Below are positions 8,266 through 16,990 of a DNA stretch of 35,906 nt, in pieces. The number at the start of each line of letters is the position of its first letter. Position 1 is the stretch's first letter. Position numbers and translations under genes: made by a program. The notes below the pieces were generated by a model. That model saw nothing but the letters and a program-made list of their open reading frames with translations. It had not been told where the DNA came from and made no database searches. The DNA is from an uncultured bacterium (lineage in GTDB: Bacteria > Verrucomicrobiota > Kiritimatiellia > PWTM01), in the NCBI GenBank assembly GCA_938005705.1, contig CALLML010000114.1, forward strand, positions 1-35,906. The letters are read 5' to 3'.

Positions 8266-9471
8266 TCAGAGCACGAGCCGCGGCAATTCTTCGGAGGGTA
8301 TTTCCATCGAGGCGCCGGGAGAGGAAGGCGCCGGCACAGGCGTGGGCGTCGGCAGGGAGGGATTATCCACAGGAGGCGAAACCGGAGCAGGAGGAGGGGG
8401 CGCCGATGGCGGCCGAAACGTAGCAGGCGGCGGAGCCGACGGCGGTTGGGTGGAAGCTATCGCACGCGCATACGCGAGAATACCCTGCGCGATGGCCACT
8501 GCAATACGTTCCCGCCCGATCGGCGATCGTAGAAATGCCTCATCCTGCGGATTGCTCAGAAAACCACATTCGACGAGCGCAGCCGGACAAGTGGCATCTT
8601 TCAACACGGCATAGTGGGCCTGGCGCAGCCCTCGATCGGGCAAGCCTGTCTGCTGCCGGAGATACCGCTGGATTGTGTGAGCCAGTACGGCGTTGGCGGC
8701 GGCATGGCGGTGGCCGTTCAATGCCGTGGTCATCCCTGATGGTCCACCGCCGGCGTGCGTGGATTGAAAGCCCTGCGCCGGTAAAATATAGGTTTCCACT
8801 CCGCGCGCGTTCGTATCCGATGCCGAGTTCAAATGGATGCTGACGAAAACATCCGCTCGTATACGAGCGATCATGGCACTTCGAGCTCCAAGCTCGACAA
8901 AACGATCGTTTTCACGCGTCAACAGCGCACGGATACCGGCGTTCGCCAGTGCGGTGCGCAGCCGCCGAGCGATATCGAGCGTGAGGTCCTTTTCCAGTGT
9001 GCCGGAAGGGCTGATCGCGCCGGTGTCTTTGCCGCCATGGCCAGGATCAATCAGCACGACAGCCGCGCGGTAAGATCGCAGATAGAGCTGCGGGCGCAGA
9101 ATAGGATCGAGTAGTCGAGTCACGTCGACATGATCCACCGCCCAATGTCCACGGACTAACGTCAGCGGCGCATTGAGCCAGACTTGGGTGCCATAGACGA
9201 AGGTTTCACGGCTATTGGTTTTGAAGCGCAATGATTGCGAAGCATTCGCAATCTGGATGCGGTTTTCCGCCAGCTGCGTCATGCGCATGCCATAAATCGC
9301 GGCAAGGTCCCGCAGTGAAACAAAGGAGCGTGACTCCACGCCTATCACCCGCCATTCCGGTGGCGTGCCGAAGGCCGCCCCAACCGCCAGAAAAAAGAGA
9401 ATGAAAACCCTTCGGCCGTGGGCAGCGGCATATGGACGTCCTCGCCTTCGCATCATGGGACGAGCATACAT
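8266..9471 (-). CDS. N-acetylmuramoyl-L-alanine amidase (AmiC-type, Amidase_3)
   Basis: 401 aa from the ATG at 9471; a GTG at 9489 or the ATG pair at 9456/9453 are alternatives, none with a clear ribosome-binding site. A signal peptide (RRVFILFFLAVGAAFG) is followed by a copper amine oxidase-N-like domain (VSLRDLAAIYGM to about residue 120). The Amidase_3 zinc hydrolase domain comes next: DPGHGGKD (first zinc His), a Glu in LEKDLT, SIHLNS (second His) and ALVECGFLSN (catalytic Glu). The last 60 residues are a Pro/Ala/Ser-rich tail. It cleaves the amide bond between N-acetylmuramic acid and the stem peptide in the periplasm, for cell separation or peptidoglycan turnover. It lies 115 nt downstream of pckG and 90 nt upstream of mscS on the same strand. 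Confidence 0.9.
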   Translation of the reverse strand: MYARPMMRRRGRPYAAAHGRRVFILFFLAVGAAFGTPPEWRVIGVESRSFVSLRDLAAIYGMRMTQLAENRIQIANASQSLRFKTNSRETFVYGTQVWLNAPLTLVRGHWAVDHVDVTRLLDPILRPQLYLRSYRAAVVLIDPGHGGKDTGAISPSGTLEKDLTLDIARRLRTALANAGIRALLTRENDRFVELGARSAMIARIRADVFVSIHLNSASDTNARGVETYILPAQGFQSTHAGGGPSGMTTALNGHRHAAANAVLAHTIQRYLRQQTGLPDRGLRQAHYAVLKDATCPAALVECGFLSNPQDEAFLRSPIGRERIAVAIAQGILAYARAIASTQPPSAPPPATFRPPSAPPPPAPVSPPVDNPSLPTPTPVPAPSSPGASMEIPSEELPRLVL

Positions 9472-9586
9472 CGGACGCGTGTTGTCCACAAGCGCGCCCC
9501 CCGAACAGAGCCCAGGTACGCCTTCCGTTCACTCCGCCCCAACTCCGCAGAGCAAACGCGGTTGCGCGTTTTATTCGGCTAAACTT

Positions 9587-11389
9587 TTAACCCAGACGCG
9601 CGCGAAGATTTCGCAGTTCCTCGGCTAAGCGTGGCGGGAGACGATCGTCCAGCGTTTTGTAGAACGTCTCAATATCGTCCACTTCACGCCGCCATCCCGA
9701 CACATCCACTTCCAGCAGTTTCCGAACGTCCTCGGCATCCAGGCCTAGGTCGCTGATATCCAGCGCTTCAGGTGAAGGCAGACGCCCAATAGGCGTGTCC
9801 ACCGCCGTCGCTGTCCCTTCCACGCGTTCGGCAATCCATTTCAGCACTCGACTATTCTCGCCGTACCCCGGCCAGAGCCATCGGCCCCTGTCGTCCTTTC
9901 TGAACCAGTTGACGAAATAGAAACGCGGCAGTTTAGACCGATCGCCACTTCGGGCAAAAGACAGCCAATGGGCAAGATAATCGCCGATGTGGTATCCGCA
10001 GAAGGGCAACATCGCGAACGGATCACGCCGCAGGATGCCCGCCTTGCCAAGGGCGGCGGTGGTGGTTTCCGAACCAGCGGAGGAGCCGAGAAATATACCG
10101 TGTTCCCAGTCGAACGCTTCGTTCACCAGCGGCACGGTCGAGGGGCGGCGTCCGCCAAAGAGGATAGCCGAAAGCGGCACACCTTCCGGGCTTTCCCATT
10201 TCGGATCAATCACCGGGCACTGGGCGGCGGGCGCGGTGAATCGGGCGTTGGGGTGCGCCGCCTTGCGGCCGCAGTCCGGCGTCCATTCCTGTCCCTGCCA
10301 GTCGATCGCGTGGGCAGGCGGCGGCACGCCCATATCCTCCCACCACACGTCGTCGTCGGGGGTCAGCGCGACATTGGTGAAGATGCTGTTGCGCTCGAAG
10401 GTGTGCATGGCATGGGGATTAGACTGAGCCGAAGTGCCCGGCGCCACCCCGAAAAAGCCCGTTTCCGGGTTCATGGCGTAGAGCCGACCGTCAGCACCGC
10501 GCCGAATCCAGGCAATGTCATCGCCGAGGCAACGGACCGTCCACCCCGGCAGCGTCGGCTGCATCATGGCCAGATTCGTTTTGCCGCAGGCGCTGGGAAA
10601 CGCCGCCGCAATATAGTGTGTTCGTCCTGCCGGCGAGGTCAGCGAGAGAATGAGCATATGTTCAGCGAGCCAGCCCTCGCGGCGAGCCATGACTGAGGCA
10701 ATCCGCAGCGCGAGGCATTTTTTCCCCAGGAGGGCGTTTCCGCCATAACCCGACCCGAACGACCAGATTGCCGGTTCTTCTGGAAAGTGGACGATGAATT
10801 TCTTGGCCGGATCCGGTTCGCAGGGCCATGGCACATCGGCTTGGCCGGATTGAAGCGGGGCGCCGACTGAATGCAGGCAGGGGATGAACTCACCATCCGC
10901 GCCAAGGCGATCGAGCACGGCGCGACCCATGCGGGTCATAATGCGCATATTGACCACGACATAAGCGGAATCGGTGATTTCCACGCCGATCTTAACCAAT
11001 GGCGAATCGAGCGGGCCCATGGCAAAGGGAATCACGTACATCGTACGGCCCTGCATGGAACCCTCGAAAAGCCTGCGAAGCGTCGCTCGCATTTCGTCGG
11101 GATCGGCCCAGTGATTGGTCGGTCCGGCGTCTTCCGAGCGCCTCGAACAGATGAACGTCCGATCCTCCACGCGCGCCACATCGCTGGGATGGGATCGCGC
11201 GAGGAAACAGTTGGGACGGCGATCCGGATTCAGCCGTGTAAACGTCCCGTGGCGCACGAGGGCTTCGCAAAGCCGCTCGTATTCTTCCTGGGAACCGTCG
11301 CACCAATGGATCGAATCCGGCCGGCACAACGCCGCCATCTCCGTCACCCATTTCTTCAGTCGTTCATGTCGCACATTCCGCTCGTTCAC
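9587..11389 (-). CDS. pckG: Phosphoenolpyruvate carboxykinase (GTP)
   Basis: 600 aa, typical for GTP-dependent PEPCK. Signatures: [13 protein letters not shown] (the P-loop with the active-site Cys), LGDDIAW metal-binding Asp pair, [14 protein letters not shown] and NWFRKDD. It interconverts oxaloacetate + GTP with PEP + GDP + CO2 and can act in gluconeogenesis or, in anaerobes, in CO2-fixing fermentation to succinate. I place the start at GTG 11389 because GGGGAG (11403-11398) lies 8 nt upstream and homologous N-termini begin about 10-20 residues before [14 protein letters not shown]. The frame stays open to a GTG at 11437, but that one has no ribosome-binding site and would include a T7 run after a GC stem. 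It follows xylA on the same strand, linking sugar entry to the PEP node. Confidence 0.93.
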   Translation of the reverse strand: MNERNVRHERLKKWVTEMAALCRPDSIHWCDGSQEEYERLCEALVRHGTFTRLNPDRRPNCFLARSHPSDVARVEDRTFICSRRSEDAGPTNHWADPDEMRATLRRLFEGSMQGRTMYVIPFAMGPLDSPLVKIGVEITDSAYVVVNMRIMTRMGRAVLDRLGADGEFIPCLHSVGAPLQSGQADVPWPCEPDPAKKFIVHFPEEPAIWSFGSGYGGNALLGKKCLALRIASVMARREGWLAEHMLILSLTSPAGRTHYIAAAFPSACGKTNLAMMQPTLPGWTVRCLGDDIAWIRRGADGRLYAMNPETGFFGVAPGTSAQSNPHAMHTFERNSIFTNVALTPDDDVWWEDMGVPPPAHAIDWQGQEWTPDCGRKAAHPNARFTAPAAQCPVIDPKWESPEGVPLSAILFGGRRPSTVPLVNEAFDWEHGIFLGSSAGSETTTAALGKAGILRRDPFAMLPFCGYHIGDYLAHWLSFARSGDRSKLPRFYFVNWFRKDDRGRWLWPGYGENSRVLKWIAERVEGTATAVDTPIGRLPSPEALDISDLGLDAEDVRKLLEVDVSGWRREVDDIETFYKTLDDRLPPRLAEELRNLRARLG

Positions 11390-11417
11390 GAAGCGTTCTC
11401 CCCGGTTGCCGGCGATG

Positions 11418-11485
11418 AAAAAAAGGCGGGTCGTCACGCATGACTCGGCAACCAGGAAGGTCCTGCGCTGGCCCGCCTTGCGGGC
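11418..11485 (-). promoter_or_regulatory. Candidate attenuator in the pckG leader
   Basis: On the - strand, AAGGCGGG (11479-11472) can pair with CCCGCCTT (11431-11424), and seven T follow or overlap the end (11424-11418), an intrinsic-terminator layout. The same upstream bases also form a tight alternative hairpin GCCCGC-AAG-GCGGGC (11485-11471), so the two structures exclude each other. The 40-nt loop holds CAGGA/TCCTG and GTCA/TGAC mini-stems. It sits 30 nt before the proposed pckG start. A 25-codon frame ([15 protein letters not shown] onward, 11442-11365) spans it. Attenuation is inferred; pairing energies were not computed. Confidence 0.4.
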
Positions 11486-11523
11486 GCCCCAAATTCCGAC
11501 CCGATCGGAAACGGACTCGACGC

Positions 11524-11549
11524 CCGGCTACGACGGGGAGTCTAGCCGG
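11524..11549 (-). promoter_or_regulatory. Stem-loop between xylA and pckG
   Basis: CCGGCTA (11524-11530) and TAGCCGG (11543-11549) form a perfect 7-bp stem with a 12-nt loop, 15 nt after the xylA stop. A second small stem TTCCGA/TCGGAA lies at 11494-11510. No T-run follows on the - strand, so it is more likely an mRNA-stabilising or leader structure than a terminator. Confidence 0.35.
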
Positions 11550-11563
11550 TCTCGGATGATGCG

Positions 11564-12892
11564 TCAATCCGGTGTTGAGGCGAGATACGCGTTCCAACGG
11601 TTTTCGAGATACTCCTGCCTTCCACTGATCAGCGGCGGCTCGGGCGATTTTTGCGCGAATTCATCCAGATCGGTCAGCGTCAACTCGCCCTTCAGAATTC
11701 GCCGGCCCAACCCGGCGTGGAAGCCGGCATATCGCTCGCGAAGGACCTTCTCAAAAAAGCCGTCCTTGCGCATGCGATCGGCGATCAGCAACGCGCGGGC
11801 AAATGTGTCCATGGCGCCGATGTGGGCGTGAAAGAGGTCTTCGGTGTCGAACGAGCCGCGCCGGACCTTGGCGTCGAAATTTAACCCGCCATACTTGAGT
11901 CCGCCCTGGCGCAGTACGATAGACATGGCCCAGACGGCCGAGGGTAAGTCGGTCGGAAATTGATCGGTGTCCCATCCAAGTGTTGGGTCGCCGCGGTTGA
12001 TGTCCATGGATCCGAGTTTCCCGGCGGCGGATGCCACTGTCAGCTCATGTTCGAAGGTGTGTCCGGCGAGCGTGGCATGATTAGCCTCGATATTGAGTTC
12101 GAAAGCGTCCAGCAAGTCGAATTCGCGCAGAAAACCGAGGACCGTGGCGGCATCGGAGTCATATTGATGCGCGGAGGGTTCTTTTGGTTTCGGCTCAATG
12201 AAAAACATGCCGCGGAAGCCAATCTTTTGGGCGTGGTCCACGGCTAACTGCAGAAAGCGCGCCATTTGTTCGCGCTCCTGTTTCAGATCGGTGTTCAGCA
12301 AAGTGCTGTAGCCTTCGCGTCCGCCCCAGAAGATGTAGCCGGTGCCGCCGAGGCGACGCGTCGCTTCGAGGGCATGCCGCACCTGACTGGCGGCGATGGC
12401 GAACACACGCGGGTCGGGATTGGTCGCCGCGCCGTGGGTGTATCGCGGATGGCTGAAGAGATTCGCCGTGCCCCAGAGCAGGCGGACGCCGGTCTCGCGC
12501 TGGCGACGCTCCGCGCGCGCGACCAGGCGGTCGAATACGCGATGTGTCTCTGCGAGGGTGTCGCATTCGGGGGATAGGTCACGATCGTGAAAGCAGTAAA
12601 ACGCCACGCCGAGCTTTTCGAAAAACTCGAACGCCGCATCGAGGGTCTTCTCCGCGATGTCAACGGCGTCGGCGCCCTCGTTCCACGGACGGCGATAGAC
12701 GCTGCCGCCGAACGGATCCGCGCCCGTGCCTTTAAAGGTGTGCCAATAGGCAACGGCGAACCGCAGATGCTGGGCCATCGTCCGCCCACCAACGCGACGC
12801 TTTGCGTCATAGTAGCGAAATGCCAGCGGATTGCGGGTGTCCGGCCCCTCATATGGGACGGGCTTTTTGATTGTCGGGAAATACATGCTCAT
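11564..12892 (-). CDS. xylA: Xylose isomerase
   Basis: 442 aa, the size of class II xylose isomerases. Recognisable elements are YCFHDRDL (catalytic His), FWGGREGYSTLLNTD, the metal-binding FIEPKPKEPSAHQYD, LNIEANHATLAGHTFEHEL and GSMDINRGDPTLGWDTDQFPT. It converts D-xylose to D-xylulose in the cytoplasm (and usually glucose to fructose). The ATG at 12892 is chosen because AAGGAG lies 9 nt upstream; a TTG seven codons earlier overlaps that site. It is the third gene in a - strand series after an alpha/beta hydrolase and an SGNH hydrolase, fitting use of xylan-type sugars. No xylulokinase or pentose transporter is in the window. Confidence 0.95.
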   Translation of the reverse strand: MSMYFPTIKKPVPYEGPDTRNPLAFRYYDAKRRVGGRTMAQHLRFAVAYWHTFKGTGADPFGGSVYRRPWNEGADAVDIAEKTLDAAFEFFEKLGVAFYCFHDRDLSPECDTLAETHRVFDRLVARAERRQRETGVRLLWGTANLFSHPRYTHGAATNPDPRVFAIAASQVRHALEATRRLGGTGYIFWGGREGYSTLLNTDLKQEREQMARFLQLAVDHAQKIGFRGMFFIEPKPKEPSAHQYDSDAATVLGFLREFDLLDAFELNIEANHATLAGHTFEHELTVASAAGKLGSMDINRGDPTLGWDTDQFPTDLPSAVWAMSIVLRQGGLKYGGLNFDAKVRRGSFDTEDLFHAHIGAMDTFARALLIADRMRKDGFFEKVLRERYAGFHAGLGRRILKGELTLTDLDEFAQKSPEPPLISGRQEYLENRWNAYLASTPD

Positions 12893-12959
12893 GTTTCGCT
12901 GCTCCTTGGACAAAAGCCGGAGTGGTCATCCTATATTCTGGCCTCGTTTTGCCTGTTGC

Positions 12960-14306
12960 CTATTGCTGAGGGAAGGCCGCCCCAACGGATGTTTCCAATG
13001 CGGCGCGTAACCCGCGGAACATCTGGTCGTGCGCGATATCCACCGGATGGTTAATGCAATTTCCCAGCAACACCATCGGCGTATAACCACGTTTTCGAAT
13101 CTGTTCCCAGGCCCGATAATTGTCCACCAGGCAGACACCCTGTTCCTGCGCTACCGCGCGCGCGGCCTCGGCATATTCCGCGATATTGCCCGTCGTGGCT
13201 GACCAATACGGGTTTTTCATACCTGGTGTCATCACTATCACCGCCGCCCCCATTGAGCGCACGGCCTTTACGATGTAGGTCAGGTTCGCCCGGAACACTG
13301 GTGGCGGTACGACGTTGCCGCCCGAAGCAGAGCGGTTTTCATCGTTGATGCCGAACATGACGACCAGTAGGTCCGGCCGCCTTGAGAGCACATCCGATTC
13401 CAGCCGCCTCCCCCCTCCCGCGATATCGTCGCCGCCGACACCCGCCTTGACCACCACCGTCCGTCTCGTGCGGCTCTCAGCTGTTTCGTTACGACCGGTG
13501 ACCACGACTTCGCGCTGGGGGTATCTCTCGCGCAACCAGGCGGCGAACTGGTCGACGTAATTGCCCTTGCCGTCGAGAAAATCAGCCGCGGGCTGCACGG
13601 TGATGCTATCGCCAAAAAAAATCATCGTGACCGGCGCGTCACTTTCCAGTTTCGCCCTGAGGCCTGCCACGTGCTCTGCGCGCGCTATCGGCGGAACGCC
13701 ATCATACGACGGGTCGAGAATGCAGATCATATCCGGGGTCAGCGCGCGCGCATAATTGGGCAGCACCACACTCAACAGCGGCGTATAGCCCGGCGGGGGA
13801 ACCGGAAGGCGAGGCTGGCTCTTGTGCTCGATGCCCTGGATCCACACGGCACGCCCGTCGGGTGACTGCGCGAGTAGATCTATCCGCGAGAGGCCGTAAC
13901 CATAGGAAAAACGTACCTTTGTGCCGGCGGGAGATCGACCGAAGGGCAAGGCTGCCACCGATGCCCAGTCAGGATCGAGCGCAAAATCGCGTCCGATTTC
14001 CAGCCGCACCGATGGGTCGTCTGCGAGAACCGCTTCCAGTGTTTCGACATGTAATCCCCGAAACGCCCAGTCCGGCCCTGGCAGCAGAAAAGGCCCTCTC
14101 CAATCGGGCGTGCCTTCCTTCAATTCCGTTTCACAAGAGGTCTTCGTGACGGAGGGAGGCGCGATATCCACTGTCTGTCGGAACGGAACGAGAGTCATGC
14201 GCCACTCCTCGACTCGAATGTCGCCGATTTCCAGGGCCGTGGAGGCCGCTGCCCAACTCATCGCCCCCCCGATTTCACGAATCCACTTTTTCGGTCTGGT
14301 GATCAT
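12960..14306 (-). CDS. SGNH/GDSL hydrolase with N-terminal beta-rich domain
   Basis: About 448 aa. The C-terminal half is an SGNH hydrolase: FFGDSIT (nucleophile Ser near residue 234), AGVGGDD (block II), FGINDEN (block III Asn) and INHPVDIAHDQM near the end, the NHP..H form of block V seen in many carbohydrate esterases. The N-terminal 200 residues look beta-rich with no recognised domain. The start is uncertain: the frame is open to 14549 and would then overlap the upstream hydrolase by 55 nt, and an ATG at 14396 is also possible. I chose 14306 because codon third-position GC rises there. No clear signal peptide is visible. It is probably a carbohydrate acetyl- or acylesterase, 67 nt upstream of xylA. 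Confidence 0.72.
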   Translation of the reverse strand: MITRPKKWIREIGGAMSWAAASTALEIGDIRVEEWRMTLVPFRQTVDIAPPSVTKTSCETELKEGTPDWRGPFLLPGPDWAFRGLHVETLEAVLADDPSVRLEIGRDFALDPDWASVAALPFGRSPAGTKVRFSYGYGLSRIDLLAQSPDGRAVWIQGIEHKSQPRLPVPPPGYTPLLSVVLPNYARALTPDMICILDPSYDGVPPIARAEHVAGLRAKLESDAPVTMIFFGDSITVQPAADFLDGKGNYVDQFAAWLRERYPQREVVVTGRNETAESRTRRTVVVKAGVGGDDIAGGGRRLESDVLSRRPDLLVVMFGINDENRSASGGNVVPPPVFRANLTYIVKAVRSMGAAVIVMTPGMKNPYWSATTGNIAEYAEAARAVAQEQGVCLVDNYRAWEQIRKRGYTPMVLLGNCINHPVDIAHDQMFRGLRAALETSVGAAFPQQ

Positions 14307-14494
14307 GATGCAAACTTTTGCTTTCAGAAATGCGCTCTTTGCTGCCCCAAGCCGGTTTGATATCGCGATGAGCGTCAGTATGCCAACCAAAGACATGGCA
14401 CGCAAGCTGTCGTCATTTTCATCAAAGTTAAGCGACGGCACCCATATCGGGATGAAGCCGGAGGCGCGGGGGAAGCTCCGCCCGCGCCTGATCG

Positions 14495-16513
14495 TCAGCG
14501 GTACGCCGGGTTTCTGGAAGGCGGCCGAGGGCGCATCATCCCGTCCCATGGCTCCATCAGGCGCAGTCGTTTCCGGCGACGCAGCACGCGATAGATATCC
14601 GGCAAATCAAAAAGCCGCAGGGCGCCCCAAGGCAGCATGGATACCGGCCAGGCTATGATGGGGGTTTGGCTCAATGCGTGGAGCGACGGCAGATAATTTT
14701 TCAGCGTCACACGCCACACCTGTGGGTGCAGCAATCCGGCGAAGGCCGCCAGCATGGCCCCGAGCCCGCATCCGATGAGATGGATGTTCCGCGTTCCCCG
14801 CGCCGATATCGCGTCGAGCGCACAAAGCACGTCGTGAACGCGTCGGCCGAAATAGCTCTCGTTAAGCATCAGACCCATCGCCGTGAAAAGATAATCCTGG
14901 CCGTTCGCCGTGAAAAACCTCTCCGAACCGCAGGTCGTCGCACGCATCATGCCGATGCCGCGCGGCTCGATACAGAAAAGCGGCGCGTCGCCCTGGACGG
15001 GCGCCACCCCGCGCATCAGATCCTCTTCCGCCGAGACATGCGGGATATACACCTCAGCGGTCGGGTACGCCGGAAGGGCTGCCTGGTAATATTGCTCTTT
15101 TCGCGGCAGTTCCCAAATCTGGATCATCGTCTGGATGCCCGGCTCGGTTTCGATGGTATGAAACCAGCGAAGCGCCCACGCCGTCCCTGCAGGCGCCTTG
15201 CGTTGCCAGCGCAGGTGACGCTCGTAAAGAATGACCCTCCGCGTCGGCAATTGAAGCGTCCGCGTCACACACCGGCGCAGCGCGTCCTCCGACAGCGGAT
15301 GCCGCGTGCGCTCGGACGCCAGAGAGCGCGCGCGCTCCGCCGTAAGCTCCCACAGGAATCGCTGACCGGGGATGAAACGGACTTGTCCTCGCGGCGCGGC
15401 TTCAAGCGCGGATGCCTCTCGCGGTCTCGCCGATTCGCACGGCGTCGCTCGAACGCCGGCGTGGCGATTGAAAAAGCGGTACACGGCCTGCCGGTTATCG
15501 GACCAGAGGCCATGTATCTCCTCGCCGACGAAAAGCTCGATGTGTCTTTCGGCGCCCAACAGGCGATAGATGCGCCGAATATCGTCATAGGCCTCCTCCA
15601 GACCGCGCAGATCGAAGAAATCATGACGCTGCCCTAGCAATAGCGTCGGGCGCGGCGCGCGGGCGATGAGGAAGTCCGCGAGATCGAGGCCGGCGGCCAG
15701 GGGACCCGGCGGGCACTGTTCGGCATCGGCGGGTTGCTCGTTTTCAAGGTTGTATCGCCATGCGGTGATGAAGCAACCGGGCGCGGCCATCGTGAACCGA
15801 TCCTCCAACGCATTCAGCCATGTAGTCATCGTCCCACCGCCGCTGTTGCCGGTGATGCCGACGCGCGTTGGGTCAGCTTCGGGTTGGGAGAGCAGCAGGT
15901 CGAGCGCGCGAATCCCATCCCACGCCCGCACGTCGCCGAAAAAATCGCCTAGTGGCCACATCTGCTTGGCGGCCATATTGTGTCCTTCGGAATTTTCCCG
16001 TTGCCGTCCCCCCGGCCACGGCCCCCTGAGATGGGTGTATTGAAATCGCTCGCCTTGACTGACGGGGTCATAAACAAGCACCAGATATCCCATCGAGGCG
16101 AGACCGGAGGCGGCGAGTTGATACGTGGGACCGGCCTTGCCGGCGATCGAGTGGCCGCACGGGAATAGCACGGCAGGGAACGGACCACGTCCACGTGGGA
16201 TATATAGGTTAGCGGTGACCGGAAATTGTGGTCGGCTCTCGAAAATCACGTGGCGGATAACGTAGCTACCTGCCACATATTCGCCCGTCACGCTTGCGTT
16301 CAAGGGCGTGCGCATGGGAAAAGGCCCAAAACAACGCCTTACGCTTTTTCGAACTTCTTCGCGATATCGTTCCGCCTCAGCGCGGGTCCGGATAGCCGCT
16401 AGGCGCGTCCGACGCTTTTTCGCAAGCGCACGTAGGCGCTCCACATAGTACTCGTGGACCATATGGCCATACCGCGCTTCAATGGAGGGTTCCATAGATC
16501 GCAAGTGTTTCAT
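14495..16513 (-). CDS. Tandem alpha/beta hydrolase (acetylxylan esterase-like)
   Basis: 672 aa. The first alpha/beta hydrolase domain (about residues 85-345) has FPCGHS as the oxyanion-region loop, GITGNSGGG with the nucleophile Ser224, an acidic residue in GQRHDFFD (Asp298 or Asp301) and EEIHG with His334. A second, weaker hydrolase-like domain (about 385-660) has IGCGLGA at 580-586, where the nucleophile position is Cys or Gly rather than Ser, so it is probably non-catalytic. Families with this layout occur in PVC polysaccharide loci and resemble acetylxylan or glucuronoyl esterases; the exact substrate is unknown. No signal peptide is evident at MKHLRSMEPS. The ATG has GGAGGCG upstream. 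It heads the - strand run that includes xylA. Confidence 0.75.
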   Translation of the reverse strand: MKHLRSMEPSIEARYGHMVHEYYVERLRALAKKRRTRLAAIRTRAEAERYREEVRKSVRRCFGPFPMRTPLNASVTGEYVAGSYVIRHVIFESRPQFPVTANLYIPRGRGPFPAVLFPCGHSIAGKAGPTYQLAASGLASMGYLVLVYDPVSQGERFQYTHLRGPWPGGRQRENSEGHNMAAKQMWPLGDFFGDVRAWDGIRALDLLLSQPEADPTRVGITGNSGGGTMTTWLNALEDRFTMAAPGCFITAWRYNLENEQPADAEQCPPGPLAAGLDLADFLIARAPRPTLLLGQRHDFFDLRGLEEAYDDIRRIYRLLGAERHIELFVGEEIHGLWSDNRQAVYRFFNRHAGVRATPCESARPREASALEAAPRGQVRFIPGQRFLWELTAERARSLASERTRHPLSEDALRRCVTRTLQLPTRRVILYERHLRWQRKAPAGTAWALRWFHTIETEPGIQTMIQIWELPRKEQYYQAALPAYPTAEVYIPHVSAEEDLMRGVAPVQGDAPLFCIEPRGIGMMRATTCGSERFFTANGQDYLFTAMGLMLNESYFGRRVHDVLCALDAISARGTRNIHLIGCGLGAMLAAFAGLLHPQVWRVTLKNYLPSLHALSQTPIIAWPVSMLPWGALRLFDLPDIYRVLRRRKRLRLMEPWDGMMRPRPPSRNPAYR

Positions 16514-16527
16514 ATCACGCCTCCGAA

Positions 16528-16548
16528 AGGCGCCCGGGATCGGCGCCT
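16528..16548 (-). promoter_or_regulatory. Leader hairpin just upstream of the alpha/beta hydrolase
   Basis: AGGCGCC (16528-16534) and GGCGCCT (16542-16548) form a perfect 7-bp GC-rich stem with a 7-nt loop. It sits immediately before the ribosome-binding site (16518-16524) of the hydrolase at 16513. It could affect translation or mRNA stability; no T-run follows. Confidence 0.35.
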
Positions 16549-16990
16549 CCTAATGTCGCGCACCGACAGCTGTTCCGGTTTTCTTCCTGTGTCCTAATTG
16601 CAACCCAGCATTAAGTCTATGCAATTCTGTTCTTATTTCCATCCCGCATAAATAAAAGTTTAGCAGCCGCTGGACCGATGACATCGTAGGTAAAGAGAGT
16701 TTTAGAGGCCGTAGGCGCCATCGAATGAAACTTCTCGAGTTTGCTCGCCTGAATTCGGTCTACATCTTGGCCGGCCATGGCGTTGCGGATCGAATTGACG
16801 TTCAGTCGGCAGAGCAGCAAGCTAGTGAAGACCAGATAATAATCCCCTTGGGGGTGGACTTCCGCTTTCCTCTCTCGTTGCCTAGTGCACGATATCCTTT
16901 TCAGGGGAGGGCTAAAAAATTTAGTTGACACTTTGTTTTGTTGGTTGAAAATCAAAGGCCAGTATTTATCAGAGTAGAAAGGGGATAATA
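16549..16990. other. Divergent intergenic region, AT-richer than its surroundings
   Basis: This 440-bp spacer lies between the - strand hydrolase and the + strand PEP-CTERM gene, so promoters for both should be here. A perfect TTGACA occurs at 16925-16930, but no good -10 follows at 16-18 bp. A - strand open stretch (17102-16617) crosses it; its C-terminal part has protein-like composition but no family I recognise, and it would overlap the PEP-CTERM start. Confidence 0.4.

Noticed and set aside
9968-10696. 242-codon + strand frame
   Set aside because: Antisense to pckG, whose protein sequence is unmistakable; no motif in the antisense frame.
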